Positions 21,904-35,102 of a DNA stretch of 64,000 nucleotides are shown here, one piece after another. A model generated the notes under the pieces. The model had not been told where the DNA came from. It was given only the letters and a program-made list of their open reading frames with translations, and searched no databases. The position numbers and the translations under genes were made by a program. The DNA comes from Epiperipatus broadwayi. Lineage: Eukaryota; Onychophora; Udeonychophora; Euonychophora; Peripatidae. Position 1 is the first letter of the stretch. Every line of letters begins with the position of its first letter. The DNA is taken from NCBI GenBank assembly GCA_028023455.1, contig JAQFVV010000965.1, positions 62,001-126,000 on the forward strand. Direction: 5' to 3'.

Positions 21904-22514
21904 AGATTTAAGGATTGTTTGTAATTGTTTGTAAACCGTTAAAAATATTATTTCAATTATAATTACAATATATATATATGTTTTAATATTGCTTTTTTTG
22001 CTGTCTTTCTTCTGTGTTAACTTTTGATAATTTCATTGCTGTATGATCACATTAGTCTGTTATTCCAGAAATAATATCAGCAAGCCATGTGTAAAAAAAA
22101 ATCATAATACTAATAAAAAATATAACAAAAATATGATCTGTTCATAGGAAGTTGGGAGTGCTGTATATGCCAGAAGTAGAATGGATCCAAGATTCTTATG
22201 TTCAATTTCAGAGTTTGACATTCTACCAACTCCATAAATCATGTAGGATATTTCATCAATGAAGACTTGCAATTATTTGAATAAGCACATAAGAAAATCA
22301 TGGAATATTAACTTTTTTACCAAAACATAGAATAATTTGTAACTGACATAAAACTGAAGTTTCCCAAATATATAGAGAATCTAACCTGGTGTCATGTCTA
22401 TATAACTATTCAAACATGTTGCACTGGATTCAAATTTTTATTTTAAATATTTAGCAAGAATAGTATAAATGCAAAATCAGATGCTATATAAGTACATTAG
22501 TTCTAGCTTTAAAT

Positions 22515-22575
22515 TCTACTTCTTACTGGCAAAGATAGAAGATAAAACTAGTCTGAGGATTATGGTATTAAAGCA
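22515..22575 (+). repeat. F1 fragment around a ruined hammerhead
   Basis: ACTAGTCTGAGGAT..TGG matches the stem III to stem I part of F1 (16924-16978, 50862-50916). Upstream, TTACTGGCAAAGATAG corresponds poorly to the core and stem II. Inactive and old. Confidence 0.4.
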
Positions 22576-22959
22576 CTTTGTCATGTATTTTAGTTACTCA
22601 AGATTACACTAGATGGTGGTAGAGTAGATATGTTTTTGAAATAATTCAATAATATGCTAATATTTTGTTTGCTTTTATCAAAAATATATTTATTTATGCT
22701 TGTTTTTCTGAATAAAGTATTAAATAGGCAGGTCCCTAATTACAAACTTAATTGTTTCTAACATGTGTTTGGAAGTTGAAATTGTTTGAACGTAGAGATA
22801 TGTAAAAAAAAAAAACATCAAAAAAGGTTTTCAAAATACAGTATTTATTTTTTATTGATTACGATCTGGAGTGTTGTTTATAAATTTATCAAGAGTTAAT
22901 TGAATTGTATTTTTTTTTCTTGATAAAGAATTCTTTAACATTTTGTGTCTTTTTCTACT

Positions 22960-25550
22960 TTCCTTCATACATGAGATATATGCTCTCCAATGGGATCACA
23001 TTCTTCCATGATGGTCAACAATTTGTCAAGATGCAAGAAGGCTTCATTCATATTTTTGATTGTCAAACTCTTAATAATAAGTTCATTATCAGGTTTTTTT
23101 ATTTTGTATTTCATTCATCTCTTGTAGTTTAGTCAAGTCATCATTTGACAGAGGTTCTGGGTGAGATTGCATTAACTCATCAATATCTTCATCAATGCAT
23201 CTAAATTTAGTTCATTCATTATATTGACTATTTCAGTTGTGATATCTTCAGGAGTTTCTTCAATGTCCATAGAAGTATTTATCATTTGTGGTTATATTTT
23301 TCAAACAACCTTTCATTGTTGACTATCTTATTTCAGACCATGCATCCCAATAATATTTATTGCATCCCATATATTATAACTTTTCCAAAAATCTCTTAAT
23401 GTAGGTCTACCTTCCTTGTCAATTATCTTGATTGCTTGAGTCATTATTAATCTTCTCATTTAATACTGCTTAAAAGTAGATATCACAGTTTAGTCCATAG
23501 GTTGTGTTTCACTTGTGGTATTGGGATGGGTAAGCACAACATTAACTTCTGAATATAAATTTGCAGAGATTTTGGATGTGCATGAGAATTGTCTAAGAGC
23601 AATTGTATTATAAATGGTAAATTATTCTCACTACAATATTGCCTAACAGAAGGCACAAAATGATGTGAGAACCAATCTTATGTAAATAAGCATTTATTTT
23701 ATATAGCACATGTTTACAATTGTATTACATTCAAATATCAGCCTTTCAAGCTAATTGTGCATACACTTTTGTGACTGTTAATAATAATAAATGAATACTT
23801 TCTCTCCAATACAAGATATAGTATTTATGCAGGAATAAAATCAATCCACTTATTCCTACAACTCAAATGCTTATATATGAGAAAATCTGAAGTACTGGCA
23901 AGGAAAGCATGAGGATGGACCACTCACTTTAAATTACTATATACGATGTCTGAATGAATGATGTCGGTGAAATTGTCTAGAATTTACTAAATGTCACTCT
24001 AACTGAAACTTAATCATATGTAAATAAGCATTTATTTTATATAGTGCATGTTTACAATTGAATTACATTCAAATAAATGCTTATTTACATTTGATTAAGT
24101 TTCAGTTAGAGTGATGTTTAGTAAAGTCTAGACAATTTCACCGACGTCATTCATTCAGACATCGTACATAGTAATTTAAAGTGAGTGGTCCATCCTCATG
24201 CTTTCCTTGCCAGTACTTCAGATTTGCTCATATATAAGCATTTGAGTTGTAGAAATAAATGGATTCATTTTATTCCTGCATAAATACTATATCTTGTGTT
24301 GGAGAGAAAGTATTCATTTATTATTATTAACACTTGCAAAAGTGTATGCACAATTAGCTTGAAAGGCTGATATTTGAATGTAATACAATTGTAAACATAC
24401 GCTATATAAAATAAATGCTTATTTACATATGATTAAGTTTCAGTTAGAGTGATGTTTAGTAAATTCTAGACAATTTCACCGACGTCATTCATTCAGACAT
24501 TGTATATAGTAATTTAAAGTGAGTGGTCCATCCCCATGCTTTCCTTGCCAGTACTTCAGATTTGCTCATATATAAGCATTTGAGTTGTAGGAATAAGTGG
24601 ATTCATTTTATTCCTGCATAAATACTATATCTTGTATTGGAGATAAAGTATTCATTTATTATTATTAACACTTGCAAAAGTGTATGCACAATTAGCTTGA
24701 AAGGCTGATATTTGAATGAGAACCAATCTTGTAAAAGCTGTGCAGTATCCCAGGTTTTAGTATTTGACTTCCAAATGACTGGAAGCATTCTTTTAATTTT
24801 TCTTTTCAAAGCTCTAGGATTTACTGTCTGATAAATTAGCATTGGCTTCAATTTAAAATTACCCCAACTAAGTTACCTCCAAGAAGCAATGTTAATATGT
24901 TTTTAGAAGGTTTATGACCAGGTGCAACTGCTTTCTCCTTTTGCTAAATATTTATGTGCATGTATCTTTTTCCAAAATAATCCTGTCTCATCTACATTGA
25001 AGACTAGGCATGGAAAATAAGCTTCATCTTTAATGAAATTAGAGAAAGTGGAAATAAATTCACTGGCAACTCTTTTTTATCTGCACTAGCACCTTCCCTA
25101 GTGCATTTAGTATTATAAAAAGAATATCTCATTTTAAATTTGTGAAACCAGCCATTGCTTGATACAAATTCAACAGCAGTGTCTTCTTCTAATTATTTTT
25201 TCCAATCTTCATGCAAACTAAGAGCTTAGCTTGAATAACTGATAAACTCACTGGAGTGCCTTTTTGGTGTTGATTTTCAATCCAAAAAGCCAAAGATTTC
25301 ATCCATTACTTTGCCATGTCTTTTTGAAACAATCTTTAGAGAAATATTTCCACAATTTTTAACATATTCTTTAATTTTGGTTTGGATCTTCACAATTGTA
25401 TATATTGTTGATTGGTTTTGATTTAAGCAAAAGATTCACCATTTTCAGAACATCTAATTATATCCATTTTTGTCTCGACTGTTTGGGGCTTATGAGACCT
25501 TGATTTCTTTTTGGTTGTATCAACACTGCCATTTTTTGTTTCTCACTCAT
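22960..25550 (-). pseudogene. Tigger-type DDE transposase, decayed and split
   Basis: The start ATG is at 25550 (MSEKQKMAV), followed by many frameshifts and stops. Recognisable blocks on the minus strand are: SSNGWFHKFKMR, then GASADKKE (about 25080-25170); FNVDETGLFWKK, holding the first catalytic D (about 24970-25000); APGHKPSKNILTLLLGG; LKPMLIYQTVNPRALK and LPVIWKSNTKTW up to the insertion; and, beyond it, LLLDNSHAHPKSLQIY with the second catalytic D (about 23560-23610). A C-terminal region continues to about 22960. These match the TIGD/Tigger order: HTH, DDE core, acidic tail. The frame is split by the F2 element at 23680-24716, so the gene was already dead or was killed by it. Confidence 0.85.
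23666..24730. mobile_element. F2 element: inverted unit plus tandem 338-bp units, nested in Tigger
   Basis: The 14-base direct repeat TGAGAACCAATCTT (23666-23679 and 24717-24730) brackets a 1037-bp insertion. It holds one unit in inverted orientation (about 23680-24060) followed by two direct units with a period of 338 bp (GATTAAGTTTCAGTTAGAGT begins at 24093 and 24431). Unit landmarks on the minus strand: TTTATTTTATATAGCACA, CAAGATATAGTATTTATG, CTGAAGTACTGG, GAAAGCATGAGG and GACGTCGGTGAAATTGTC. Noncoding. No proper hammerhead was found. The inverted-plus-tandem layout is like F1 and PLE insertions. Confidence 0.85.
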
Positions 25551-25961
25551 GTTTTTAATTAATAAGAATGAAAAAAATTCACCAAAAAGATATATATATA
25601 ACATAATCACACACAAACTACTTTTAAAAACAAGTGCTAATCAAGATGATCCTGTTTGTTCTCTAAAATATATTTTTAATTATTTTCTAAATTCCAAAGT
25701 TTATCTTTCTTTAGAAAAAATTCAGTCATGAATGTATGTAAATAGTTTTTTTATCAGACACTGTAAGTTTTGTAGCATTAATTACTAAAACGAATTTTTT
25801 AATTATTAAAGTACAATTTTGAATACTCATTTTTTTTTACAGTATATAGCACTAATTATACCTGAAAATATGTGCACAGATAAAGATCTAAAGTCCAAAA
25901 GTGATTACATAATAGCGAAATGTTTATAACTCCAATGTTCGTCACTAGGGGACTGCCTGTA

Positions 25962-28900
25962 TTCTGATTTGTTTTGTTTGTTTTGTTTTTATTTAAGCAA
26001 AATAGTTTCAGGACAGTAGATCTTAACCATAACTGAAATTCTTAATTTGATTGCAGGTAAATTATCTTTGTTTGAACTGTATCAACATGTTTTATTACAG
26101 GGGTTAAGAAAGTCAAGATTAGTAACATAAAATTGATTATTAAAAAATTGTAGATTTTTTTTTAGTGATTTTTAAAAATATATTATTTGGGATCTTATAA
26201 TATGTTGGTCTAGTTCCATCATCTTTCCATCATATATCATTAAATGTTGAATGTCTAGAAAATTTTAAACTTTATCAAATACAAACAATTGTTAGTAACA
26301 ACACATAAATAAACAACACAGGTTAGTATTTACACCACATTTTGAGTAGTATTATTTTTCACTCGTCTTCATGAGTTGCTAACCAGACCAGTAACAATAT
26401 TAACATAGCAGTAAAACTTACACCTTTAGATTTTATGCTAGCATTGTCAATGGTTAGGCCAGCAACATTTTAAAAAGAGCAGAGAATAATATCAGTATCA
26501 CTTGAAATGTGTAATCTATTAACCTGCATTATCTATTTGTGTGTTATTTCAAATAGTTGCTTGTATTTGAAAAGTTTAAATAAAATGTAAAAGTTTCTAG
26601 CCATTTTACCTTTAATGATAGATAATGGAAATAGTCCAATTTAAAATAACATCATCCCAAACCTTCAGGAAATTTTTTATGATTTTAAAATGAAAATAGA
26701 ATAAAAAAGTTCAATTTCTTTAATAAAGTAAGAATTTAAAATTCCAAATAATTTTATTTAAAGTTATTAGAATTCTAGCTGAAATTGTATTGAAATTTTT
26801 AATAACTAATTGTGGCAGCGAAGGCTAATAGGGCATATTCAGTCAGCTTAAGAGCTTGACCTGGCCAGTACAATTTATTTTTTTTAATTGACTAGATTCT
26901 TGCCTGTTTTTGATTTGAAAGTAGTTTTCATTAAATAGAGGCAAAACGTCCAACATTTCAATATGTTTTCTAAGACTTTCCTTAAATCTTATATTAAATG
27001 AAGCTAAAGACTTGCATCATTTCTTTAAGATGTAGAAATGTTTGGGGTCTTGTAAATATTTTTTTTTACTTTCAAAAATTAATGGTTGATAAACCATAAT
27101 AAAAATATTTCTCATTCAATTTGTTTCTTCAATTTACAGATAAGGTGCAATTTGTTTAAGTGGTATTTTGTTTATGTTATAGGGCTTTTTTGAGTCTCAA
27201 ATTCTTTTTTAATCTATTTTAAAATGTCCAATACCATGATCAATGATATGTATTAAGTAAATTACAAGTCATCTGGAAAAATATTGGAGATGAAAAAAAA
27301 TGTATAGCCTTCAGCCAGTGATTTGTAAAACTACAAGCATGCCATACATTTTTGTATTATTTTCATAAAGACTTGGTGTGTTCTTAAGTAAGAAAGATTC
27401 AAAACAGCCACATAAATCGGGTATAAATTCATTTAAAAATATACAATGTAGAAATGGTTTAAGACAAACACCTTTTTAAAGGGGATTTAAGAAAATGATA
27501 TTACTTAACAAATTCGGGTTTGATCCTCTATACAATGGATTTTAATTAAAAATCATATATACATATGTATATAACAAAGATTACTGTACCCAAAATATTT
27601 ATGTGCAATGAAAAAGAAATGGTGTAAACTTTTTGTTGGGTTATTTTATAATTTGGCAATTAATGAAGAATTCACTGCAAGTCCATTCTGATTAGTTATG
27701 ATTATTTTAACACATGATATATATAATGTTGAGCAATGCCAATATATTTTTTTTACTAATTATAGAAAATTTTAACATCTTTTAAGTCACAATCTTTGAT
27801 AAAAAAAATTAACAAATTTTTGCTAGATACATGTTTCTGTCTTAGCTGATTTCATCAGCAGTCCAGAAACATTTTCTTAATAATTAAAAATTAATATCAA
27901 ATTAAATGTTATGAGATTCTGTCAAAATTAAAATTGCAATATTTAAATTTGATAGAATGTCAATTAGTTTTCAGACTAGTGATGGTGCTGGTTATGACAG
28001 AAACCCATACTCAGCAGAGATTGGTTGCTTTTTCATCCAAAATTGCTGCTCAAAAGTTTGTAAAGGTTTTTATAGATGGTGCAAATTGTTTAAATTATTC
28101 ATTATTATTATATATTTATGTAATGTTTAATTAATTATTGACAAATATATAGATTACTTTTGAAATATCTCATGAGCAAGCAAGAAACAACATTTTTTAG
28201 TGACAAAAATTCAGTAGTTTGTATTGCATCTCATTTATATATGTAGAAGAATGTCTGAAACACATTAAAGGAATAAATTTTCAAAACAATCAAAAATATA
28301 TTATAAATTAATTTTTAATTAATCATTTTAATTAACAAAGCATAGATTTCTCTTATTTTTAAATTTGTCAATAAATATTCAGGCTATGAAATATATAAAT
28401 TTATATAATTATAGCACTAAATATATAAGTTAAATTCGAGATTAAATACCATAAGAAACTGTTACTATTAATTGACATATCCTCTAGCCACAGTATAGGA
28501 TACTAGATTTTAATAATAAAACATTGGTTAAAGAACATATCAATTAACAGTAGTAAAAGTTGCATATAAGATTTAATCTTGAGAATTGCATATATATTTA
28601 TCACTGTTATTTATCTGAATGTATAGGTGTGTGTAAATTAATTAATGGTTTTTAAACTAAAACATATTTAACTAATCTAATTTTTACACTTCTTAAAATT
28701 ACATTATTCTAATAGAAAATTTAGGATTCAAATTTAGGCCATAGAATTGCGAAATTTAGCTACTGTGTAATTTTTAAGAAAATCCAGAATTTTAAAAATG
28801 GCCACATTTTTATAATTGTACAATATTTTATTTATTGATTGATAATAAATGTCATATTTATTAACATCAATTTTTATGTTTTAAAGTCATTTCACACTAG

Positions 28901-29429
28901 TAAATGACATATCTAAAATGTAATTGTTATAGAAATTGTTTTTATTTATTTTTCTAAAATAAAATTTATAAAACATTACACGCGAACTTTTATGACTCAA
29001 AAAAGGTGATCTAATTTGACATTACTATCTGTTGAACGTAAACAACATGAAACTTTAAATTCTGCGATTTAATAACTTTGTATAACAAAAGACAGAAGAA
29101 TGAATTTTATAAAAGAATCGCACTTCATTGTTAATTTGAGATAATACATATATACATCTTTATTTTGTTAATACTCAATTACCAAATCATTATTGTTGAA
29201 AAAACTTTGCTTTATAATTTTAGAATTGATTTCCACCAAGCTTACATGAAGTGGAGAAGTAAGGAAATCTTTTCTTAGGTGTTTTCAGTAATATCAATTT
29301 TTGGGGAAAATATTTTTCTGGAGCCTACAAACTCTTTAGCTGGCGGAAGCAGTAGCAATAACTTCATAGTTTATAAAATATTTGCATATATATATTAATA
29401 AAACAGAAAACCATATAACATTAAAATAC
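25962..29429. other. AT-rich stretch, weak hammerhead-like site only
   Basis: No gene recognised. At 27823-27868 (minus) CTGATGA, GAAA and an ACATGT palindrome occur together, but stem II is poor and stem I needs a 3-base skip. It is listed only as a weak candidate in the findings. Confidence 0.4.
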
Positions 29430-29730
29430 TAGTAAGATATTATTTTATATAGCACTATGTTTTAATACTGTAATAGTGATATTAGCGATTAAAACCTATG
29501 CACATGGCTTTAAAGATAAATTATAAATGAATACTCTCACTTTTTCCAGACACAAGATATAGTGATTTGCCTATACATAAATGTTTGGGTCAAAAGAATG
29601 GGTAGATTCATTCCATTCCTTTTAAAATACTATATATTGTGTCTGGAAAAAGTGGTAGTCAATTTATAATTTATCTTTAAAGTGCATGTGCATTGGCTTA
29701 ATCGCTAATGTCACTATTAAAATACTAGCT
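29430..29730. repeat. F2 foldback copy
   Basis: A palindromic arrangement: GACACAAGATATAGTG near 29552 is mirrored by TACTATATATTGTGTCTGG near 29630. Outer segments (TATAAATGAATACTCTCAC and AAAGATAAATTATAAATG) also mirror. The terminal TTTTATATAGCACTATG resembles the F2 end motif. Noncoding. Confidence 0.6.
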
Positions 29731-29856
29731 AAAAAATAAAATTTTACTAAAATTCTCTTAAGATCATGGTTTCAACCATTAACAGATAGACCTTCTCAAA
29801 TTAAATTTGACTAGATATAAACAATATATATATACACACACAACAAATAGCTTTCC

Positions 29857-29980
29857 CATAATTCATTTCAAAACACAACAATCTTTAATATCAAATGATG
29901 TCTTTAAGAGATTAATGGCTGCCTCAAATTCGAGGTATCCATTGATATTAAAAGTAGTTGGTTTTTGAAATGAATTATGT
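29857..29980. repeat. Small imperfect inverted repeat
   Basis: ATAATTCATTTCAAAA at about 29859 is mirrored by TTTTTGAAATGAATTAT at about 29962. TTTAATATCAA is also mirrored by TTGATATTAAA. Spacer about 45 bp. No family assigned. Confidence 0.45.
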
Positions 29981-30734
29981 GACAACTCTACTCAATTGAC
30001 TTTTATTTGAAAATGTCTATTTGTTAATAGGTGAAATACTGGTCCTGAGAGAATTTTAATAAAATTTTATTTTTGGGTTAATATTTTAATATTATATGAT
30101 TTTTTGTTTTATTTATCATTACTAGTATAGCTTTGGGAAGTATTATATATATATATATATTAATAATTATAGCAAAAGATTGGATAGAATAGCATAAAAT
30201 CTTGAATGAGATTTAGAATGGATTTCATTCAAGGGAATAGATAAAGAATAATTTATTGATTGTTATTCAATTTATTAAAATAACTTGTAGAGAAAATACA
30301 TTTTTTATTGCAATATGTTATTTGTTTCATTTTTATATATAGAAAACAATGACCGTAAGAGATTATGGAGGACTTTTACAAGAATATTTAAAAAAATACC
30401 AATTACTACCTTATTATTTATTTTGTTTCATTATAAATGAATATTAATATTGAAAGATTAGAAATAGTCATAGGGATGTCTGAAGCCAAATGAACATATA
30501 CACAGTGCTCAAGTGGAAAAATGAACACTGACCAGTTTTTTCTCCAAGATACTTGCAGCAAAATCTCAACATGTGTACTACATAGCAGCTTAGCTATTTA
30601 AAACAATGTTTTAGAATGCTAATTTATCTGGATCATGAATTACAATGTGAAATGTGTTAGTGTAATTTCATGTCTTAACTTACAAGGAAACAACCCCAAA
30701 TTGGGAAAACTGCTATTGAAACATTTGACGTGAT

Positions 30735-30905
30735 GTAAACTGTGTATTGCTGTCAAACTACAAATCACAAAAAGGTTCTCAAGTTGTTTGCAAAATTTGG
30801 TGATGGCAGAAAGAGCATTGAAGATGATATATGAAGGTATAAAAGACAGTCACATTTTATGCTATAACTTGTGATTCAGACATGTTAATGCATCAAAGAT
30901 CATGT
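30735..30905 (+). pseudogene. Mariner-like transposase N-terminal remnant
   Basis: The conceptual plus-strand reading KVLKLFAKFGDGRKSIEDD resembles the helix-turn-helix end of mariner-type transposases (pattern W/LFxxFxxGRxSIEDDxRSGRPS). It is followed by a degraded stretch with several stops. No catalytic region was seen nearby. A weak call from a single block. Confidence 0.4.
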
Positions 30906-31299
30906 AGGAAATAGCTGAATTATGTCATTACATAGCTTGTGTTGATTCAGTGCTAATATTGCAGACATCTTAGAGGGAAACCAATTTTTATTGGGATACA
31001 TGGTATATAATGCAGTTGTTCTCTTTTTTGTTATTGATTCAACATATTTTGTAAATGATTTAAAAGATATGAAGCTACTATTGCAGAGGAAAGTAAAAAT
31101 AGAAAAAAATATGAAAATTAAACTGAGTGATAAAAAAATCTAAAACATGATTAATAGGAAGATAAAACTAGAAGGTGGAAAATGGACAAATTATAAATAT
31201 GTTATAATGTTATAAGTATAAATACTTAAGTACTCTGCTAAATGGGAAAATATTTTATGAATAATTACGAATTAGATTTGAGACAGAAGTACAAATAAA

Positions 31300-31425
31300 A
31301 ATAGGATTGTCAAGCATTGGTGGTTGAGAGGTCAGTGACAGCTGCTTTGCAACCAGTTGTCCCAGGTTAGGGGGTTCACTTCCCAGCTGTTGCTATGACA
31401 CATCAGAAAAAAAAGAATAGGATTG
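31300..31425 (+). mobile_element. tRNA-Gly-derived mini-SINE, copy 5, with target duplication
   Basis: The direct repeat AATAGGATTG (31300-31309 and 31416-31425) brackets the element. It reads GTCAAGCATTGGTGGTTGAG, a diverged anticodon loop TTTGCAA, a box B area GGGGTTCACTTCCCAGC and TGCTATGACACATC plus an A-run. Confidence 0.85.
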
Positions 31426-32392
31426 ATTACAAATATGTTATGTTTTTTATCTAATAAACTTGAAATCAATAGAATAAAGTGAAAGAAGGTAATCATGTTT
31501 TAATATTTTAAAAGAGACTTTGAGTTGGCAGAAACTGAAAAATTGTAACTAAAATTCAAAACAAAAAAGTAGAGATGGCAAATGAATTTTATTCCAAAAA
31601 ATATTTGGATGCTTTCTTAAAAAAAAAAAATTAGAAGCAAATTTAAAATGTTATAAAGGCTATAAATATTATAAAATAGATTGATAAATATAGAATTCAG
31701 TGAAATTATATGCAAATATAAATAAAGGCAGCAGGAGGAAAGAGATGAAAAGGTGTTACAATAGACAAAGTTAGTAAACTGATAATTTATTTTTATGTAT
31801 TGGAATAAAAAATGGTATAAATATTAGATATATTATAGGTGAATCATTATGAGAATATTCTATCTACCTTATAATATGCATTTTTATTTTTAAAACTTTG
31901 TAGAAACTTTATTTTTCCATCAAAGACCCAATTCCTGCAATATAAAATTAATAAATGTCTTTTCATCTTTAAGTAGACTAAATTGTAATTTTCTTTCTCT
32001 CCATTTTATTTATCTTCCTATGCCCTCCGGTATGCATTATTTTCAGCAAATAAAAAAGAAATATCAGAAAAACTTGTTTTTATGAAAAAAGTTACTCATT
32101 CCAATTTTAATGACTTTTCTAATACATGATTTTATTAAACACTAATATATATCCAAATTTGTAATTTACTAAACAAGATACCAATTAAATAGTGGTTGAT
32201 GAATGAGTATCTAGTAATTTTGATATGGAGGATGAAGATGTTGAGATAATCTGAACTCTTGAACTAATAAGTTGTTCCTAAATGATAACAGAACTTTTGT
32301 ATAATATGATACTGATTTTATTAAGGATGAGGATTCGTTTCCAGTGCCTTTTTAATATTTATAAAATTGCCAAGGATTTTTTCTTCTCCGTC

Positions 32393-32455
32393 AGACATCA
32401 CATGATCACCTTTCTTTATGCTTACTCAAATTACTGTGAGAAGAGTTTTGCCTCC
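32393..32455 (-). repeat. F1 end fragment
   Basis: CATCACATGATCACC..TTCTTTATGCTTACTCA matches the F1 terminal segment (compare 49615 and 61841), and GAGAAGAGTTTTGCCT matches the inner part. Very short and lacking the ribozyme. Confidence 0.45.
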
Positions 32456-32459
32456 GTGA

Positions 32460-33885
32460 TTTTTTCTTCTTTTAGTTAATTCAAGTTGTAAAATGGCCTT
32501 AAAAAATAAAGTAGATATTTTTGAGTATAGGCTATATGTCTAGAGATTGCTTCGGAAGTTAAATATTCCCATTCTTTGAAAATGCTACTACAATAAAGCA
32601 ATTTACGTCACTTCCTTTCCTAGCCATTATCCTCATTCAATTTACAATTACTAAATTACCCTATAAAAGCTATTGCATTATTTCCAATACCTTATTTTTC
32701 TTATAAATATCTGTGCAAAAAACAGATAATATTAATCTATTTCTTTTTGAATTTTATCTACAAATTTCCGAAACCCCTCAATAGAATGTATCTTATTTTC
32801 AAAGTTATCTGACAAATAAGCAATAGCATATCTTTTAATGAAAAACATATCCAAGCTTAGATCTGCTAATATATTTAAAAACTAAAAAAAAATGTAAATA
32901 CTATAGCATTAGGACTATGTTAAAACCTGAAATGCCTATATTAATTAGAAGGACAGCAAACCCGAAAGGCACTAATCTTTTTTTTATGAAGTATCAAAAA
33001 TTCACTTCTTAGAACAATATTGTTTGGAAATATATTAGACCTCACCTGCACATATCGCTGAATTAATATATTTATTTGCTATTTAACCTTTAAGTAACAA
33101 AAAAAAAAGGGGGGGACGCTAAGATCATAGTACCGGCCCTGTACAATAGTACGTGCAAAGAACTTTGTAAAATACCGCACTATTTTTTATAAACATCCAC
33201 ATATCTAATTTTTAGGCAAATAATTATCAAAGTTTTTTTCCCAGTCACTAAAATTGTATAATTATTCTATTATTATTCATATTTTAAACATATTTATCTG
33301 AGTTTTTATTTTCTTAATTGCTTTTGTAAACAATAATTGAACAGTATTTTTTTTTTCTGATTGATGACAAGAGAAAAAATATCTATATTTGGAATTCTAC
33401 TTTAACACTATTTCTTTTCCCCAGCTAGTTGTTAAGAACGACCATGTGTTGCAGAATATAATAAAAGCAAATTATTTTTTTAAAATTACAAAGCTTTTGG
33501 GATGAGCAGTTAATCTTCAAATGTGAATTATAACAGCGTTAAAGATACCAGGGGGCAGTGGTGATATTAGGAATATGTAATATCTTTAATAGAAAAATGA
33601 TGGGGAAAAAATACAAAACATTATAAAAATAATAATCGTTTGATTTTTCCATAATAAAAAAAAAAACACTCATACAAACATTGCACACACACCTTGAAAT
33701 TTATTTTCTGAAATGTAATGGAAGTTCATGACTTACTTTTTTTTGTATATTAGTTATATTTAGAAATTCTTTAGTCCTTCAACACAGCTTTTAATTTGGA
33801 AACACCTAGATATTATTTGGAGCTAAATCAGATAAATAAATAGCATGATCTTATTGGGTAACTATTTTTAAGTAAAAAGTCATAT
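32460..33885. other. AT-rich stretch with a G-run, no gene seen
   Basis: A run of nine A then seven G sits near 33102-33117. Otherwise no feature is supported. Confidence 0.4.
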
Positions 33886-33889
33886 GCTA

Positions 33890-34480
33890 TAAATGCATCA
33901 GGATGTGCTATGATGAATTATCCATCTGTCATGCCACAATTCAGATCTTTCTGGTTTGAAATAAATATTTTAATCTCTTCAACAACTTTTAAATGAGTTT
34001 AACGATTAACCGTTAGTCTATATTTAGAAAATTCTTGATGGACTATTCTCTTATGATTGAAGAAACACACCAGCATAATCTTAAATTATTAGTGTCACAT
34101 TCATGCTTCTTTAGGGTACAGTGAACATGGAGATTTTTTTCTGCATGTTCTGATGTTTCGTTTTTGGATAAACTACAGTAATCATCAAATTTCACTACTC
34201 ATATACACTCTTGGAAACAGGCGTGTATTTTAATGAATGTCACAACTTCAAACTAATATTGCATTTGTTCATCCACCAATATGCAAAGCACTTGGCAGAA
34301 ATTTCTCTCATGCCCAATTTTACAATCAAAATTAGCAACTTTTCTGTTACAAATCTCAAAATATAATCATTGGTTGAACCATACTTCATCTCCAACTCTG
34401 TAAATATTAATAACAGTCATTGTTTTCAGCTTTCTTCTTCTGAGGTTTATCCACCGCATCTTCTCACTCATGTTCAGATC
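33890..34480 (-). pseudogene. Mariner-like transposase remnant
   Basis: The minus strand gives decayed text matching the mariner order: a block resembling 'KMRWINLRRRKLKT', then LCWCVSSII.RE.SI corresponding to the usual 'FFD..GIVHQEF' segment, then 'LTVNR' and 'ELWHDR' type segments near 33,930. Many stops and frameshifts are present. Identification is from spaced short blocks only, so moderate to low confidence. Confidence 0.4.
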
Positions 34481-35102
34481 ACTAATGCCACTCAATCACA
34501 CTGATTTTTTATAACTTCTTCATTTTAGCAATTGTAATGTTTCAGCAGTGTTTTTATCATTTTCACATAATATTTAATGTTAATATACAACTCTAAATTT
34601 GGAACTCATTTTCTCATCAAAGTGCATATGTAATTTTTATTACCTTCCCATCAGCTAACTAATAACTGACTGTATGTTTTAAATTTATGCATGTATTAGT
34701 TTAAATATGTTCAAACACTTCTATAAATATTTATATTATCAAATGGTAAATTGCTTGTGAGTTCATAAGAAATTCTAGTACAAAAACTGACAGATCTGGG
34801 CCACAATTCATGAACCCGAAGCATCAGTATCTGCCACCCTGCACTGCACTATTTTAAAATATAAAGGTAAATAATAGCTAAACATGAATGAAATTAAAAT
34901 AGAAGTTACTATAAACCCCTGGTGAGTCATTTATAAACAATTACTAAACAAAAAGTATGGACCCTGTATTTTAACTGGAATCATATTTAAGCATTTAATT
35001 TATTGACATGTTACAATGCATAATGTAAATCTTATAAACTTGTTATAATTAAATTATTATAAAAAGATAATAATTAACACTCAAAGGTTTTAAATGCACT
35101 GT

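Larger units (their letters stand above)
21511..21970. mobile_element. Short palindromic PLE fragment
   Basis: Arms 21511-21645 and 21825-21970 are reverse complements and contain mirrored hammerhead-like motifs. Between them lies the last part of a PLE GIY-YIG protein on the plus strand. The layout is a plus-strand 3' end of a PLE preceded by an inverted copy of its own 3' end, a miniature of 6962-10604 and 35880-37215. Confidence 0.75.
22725..25961 (-). mobile_element. Tigger/pogo-type DNA transposon, interrupted
   Basis: The 5' terminal inverted repeat on the minus strand ends at 25959 (CAGGCAGTCCCCTAGTGACG), with TA next to it at 25960-25961. The other end at about 22725-22747 (GGCAGGTCCCTAATTACAAA) is its diverged mirror, also next to TA. 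Without the nested insertion the element is about 2.2 kb, close to the usual Tigger length. Tigger elements insert at TA and move by cut and paste. The transposase is decayed, so the copy is fossil. Confidence 0.85.

Noticed and set aside
23243-23275. Minus-strand CTGAAGA ... GAAA TAGTC resembling a hammerhead
   Set aside because: The ten bases between core and GAAA cannot form stem II, stem I does not pair, and the bases are part of the Tigger transposase frame (EETPEDITTEI).
23930-24000. CTGAATGAATGACGTCGGTGAAA in F2 as a hammerhead
   Set aside because: One extra base in the core (CUGAAUGA), no proper stem II and no stem I partner, so it does not meet the consensus.
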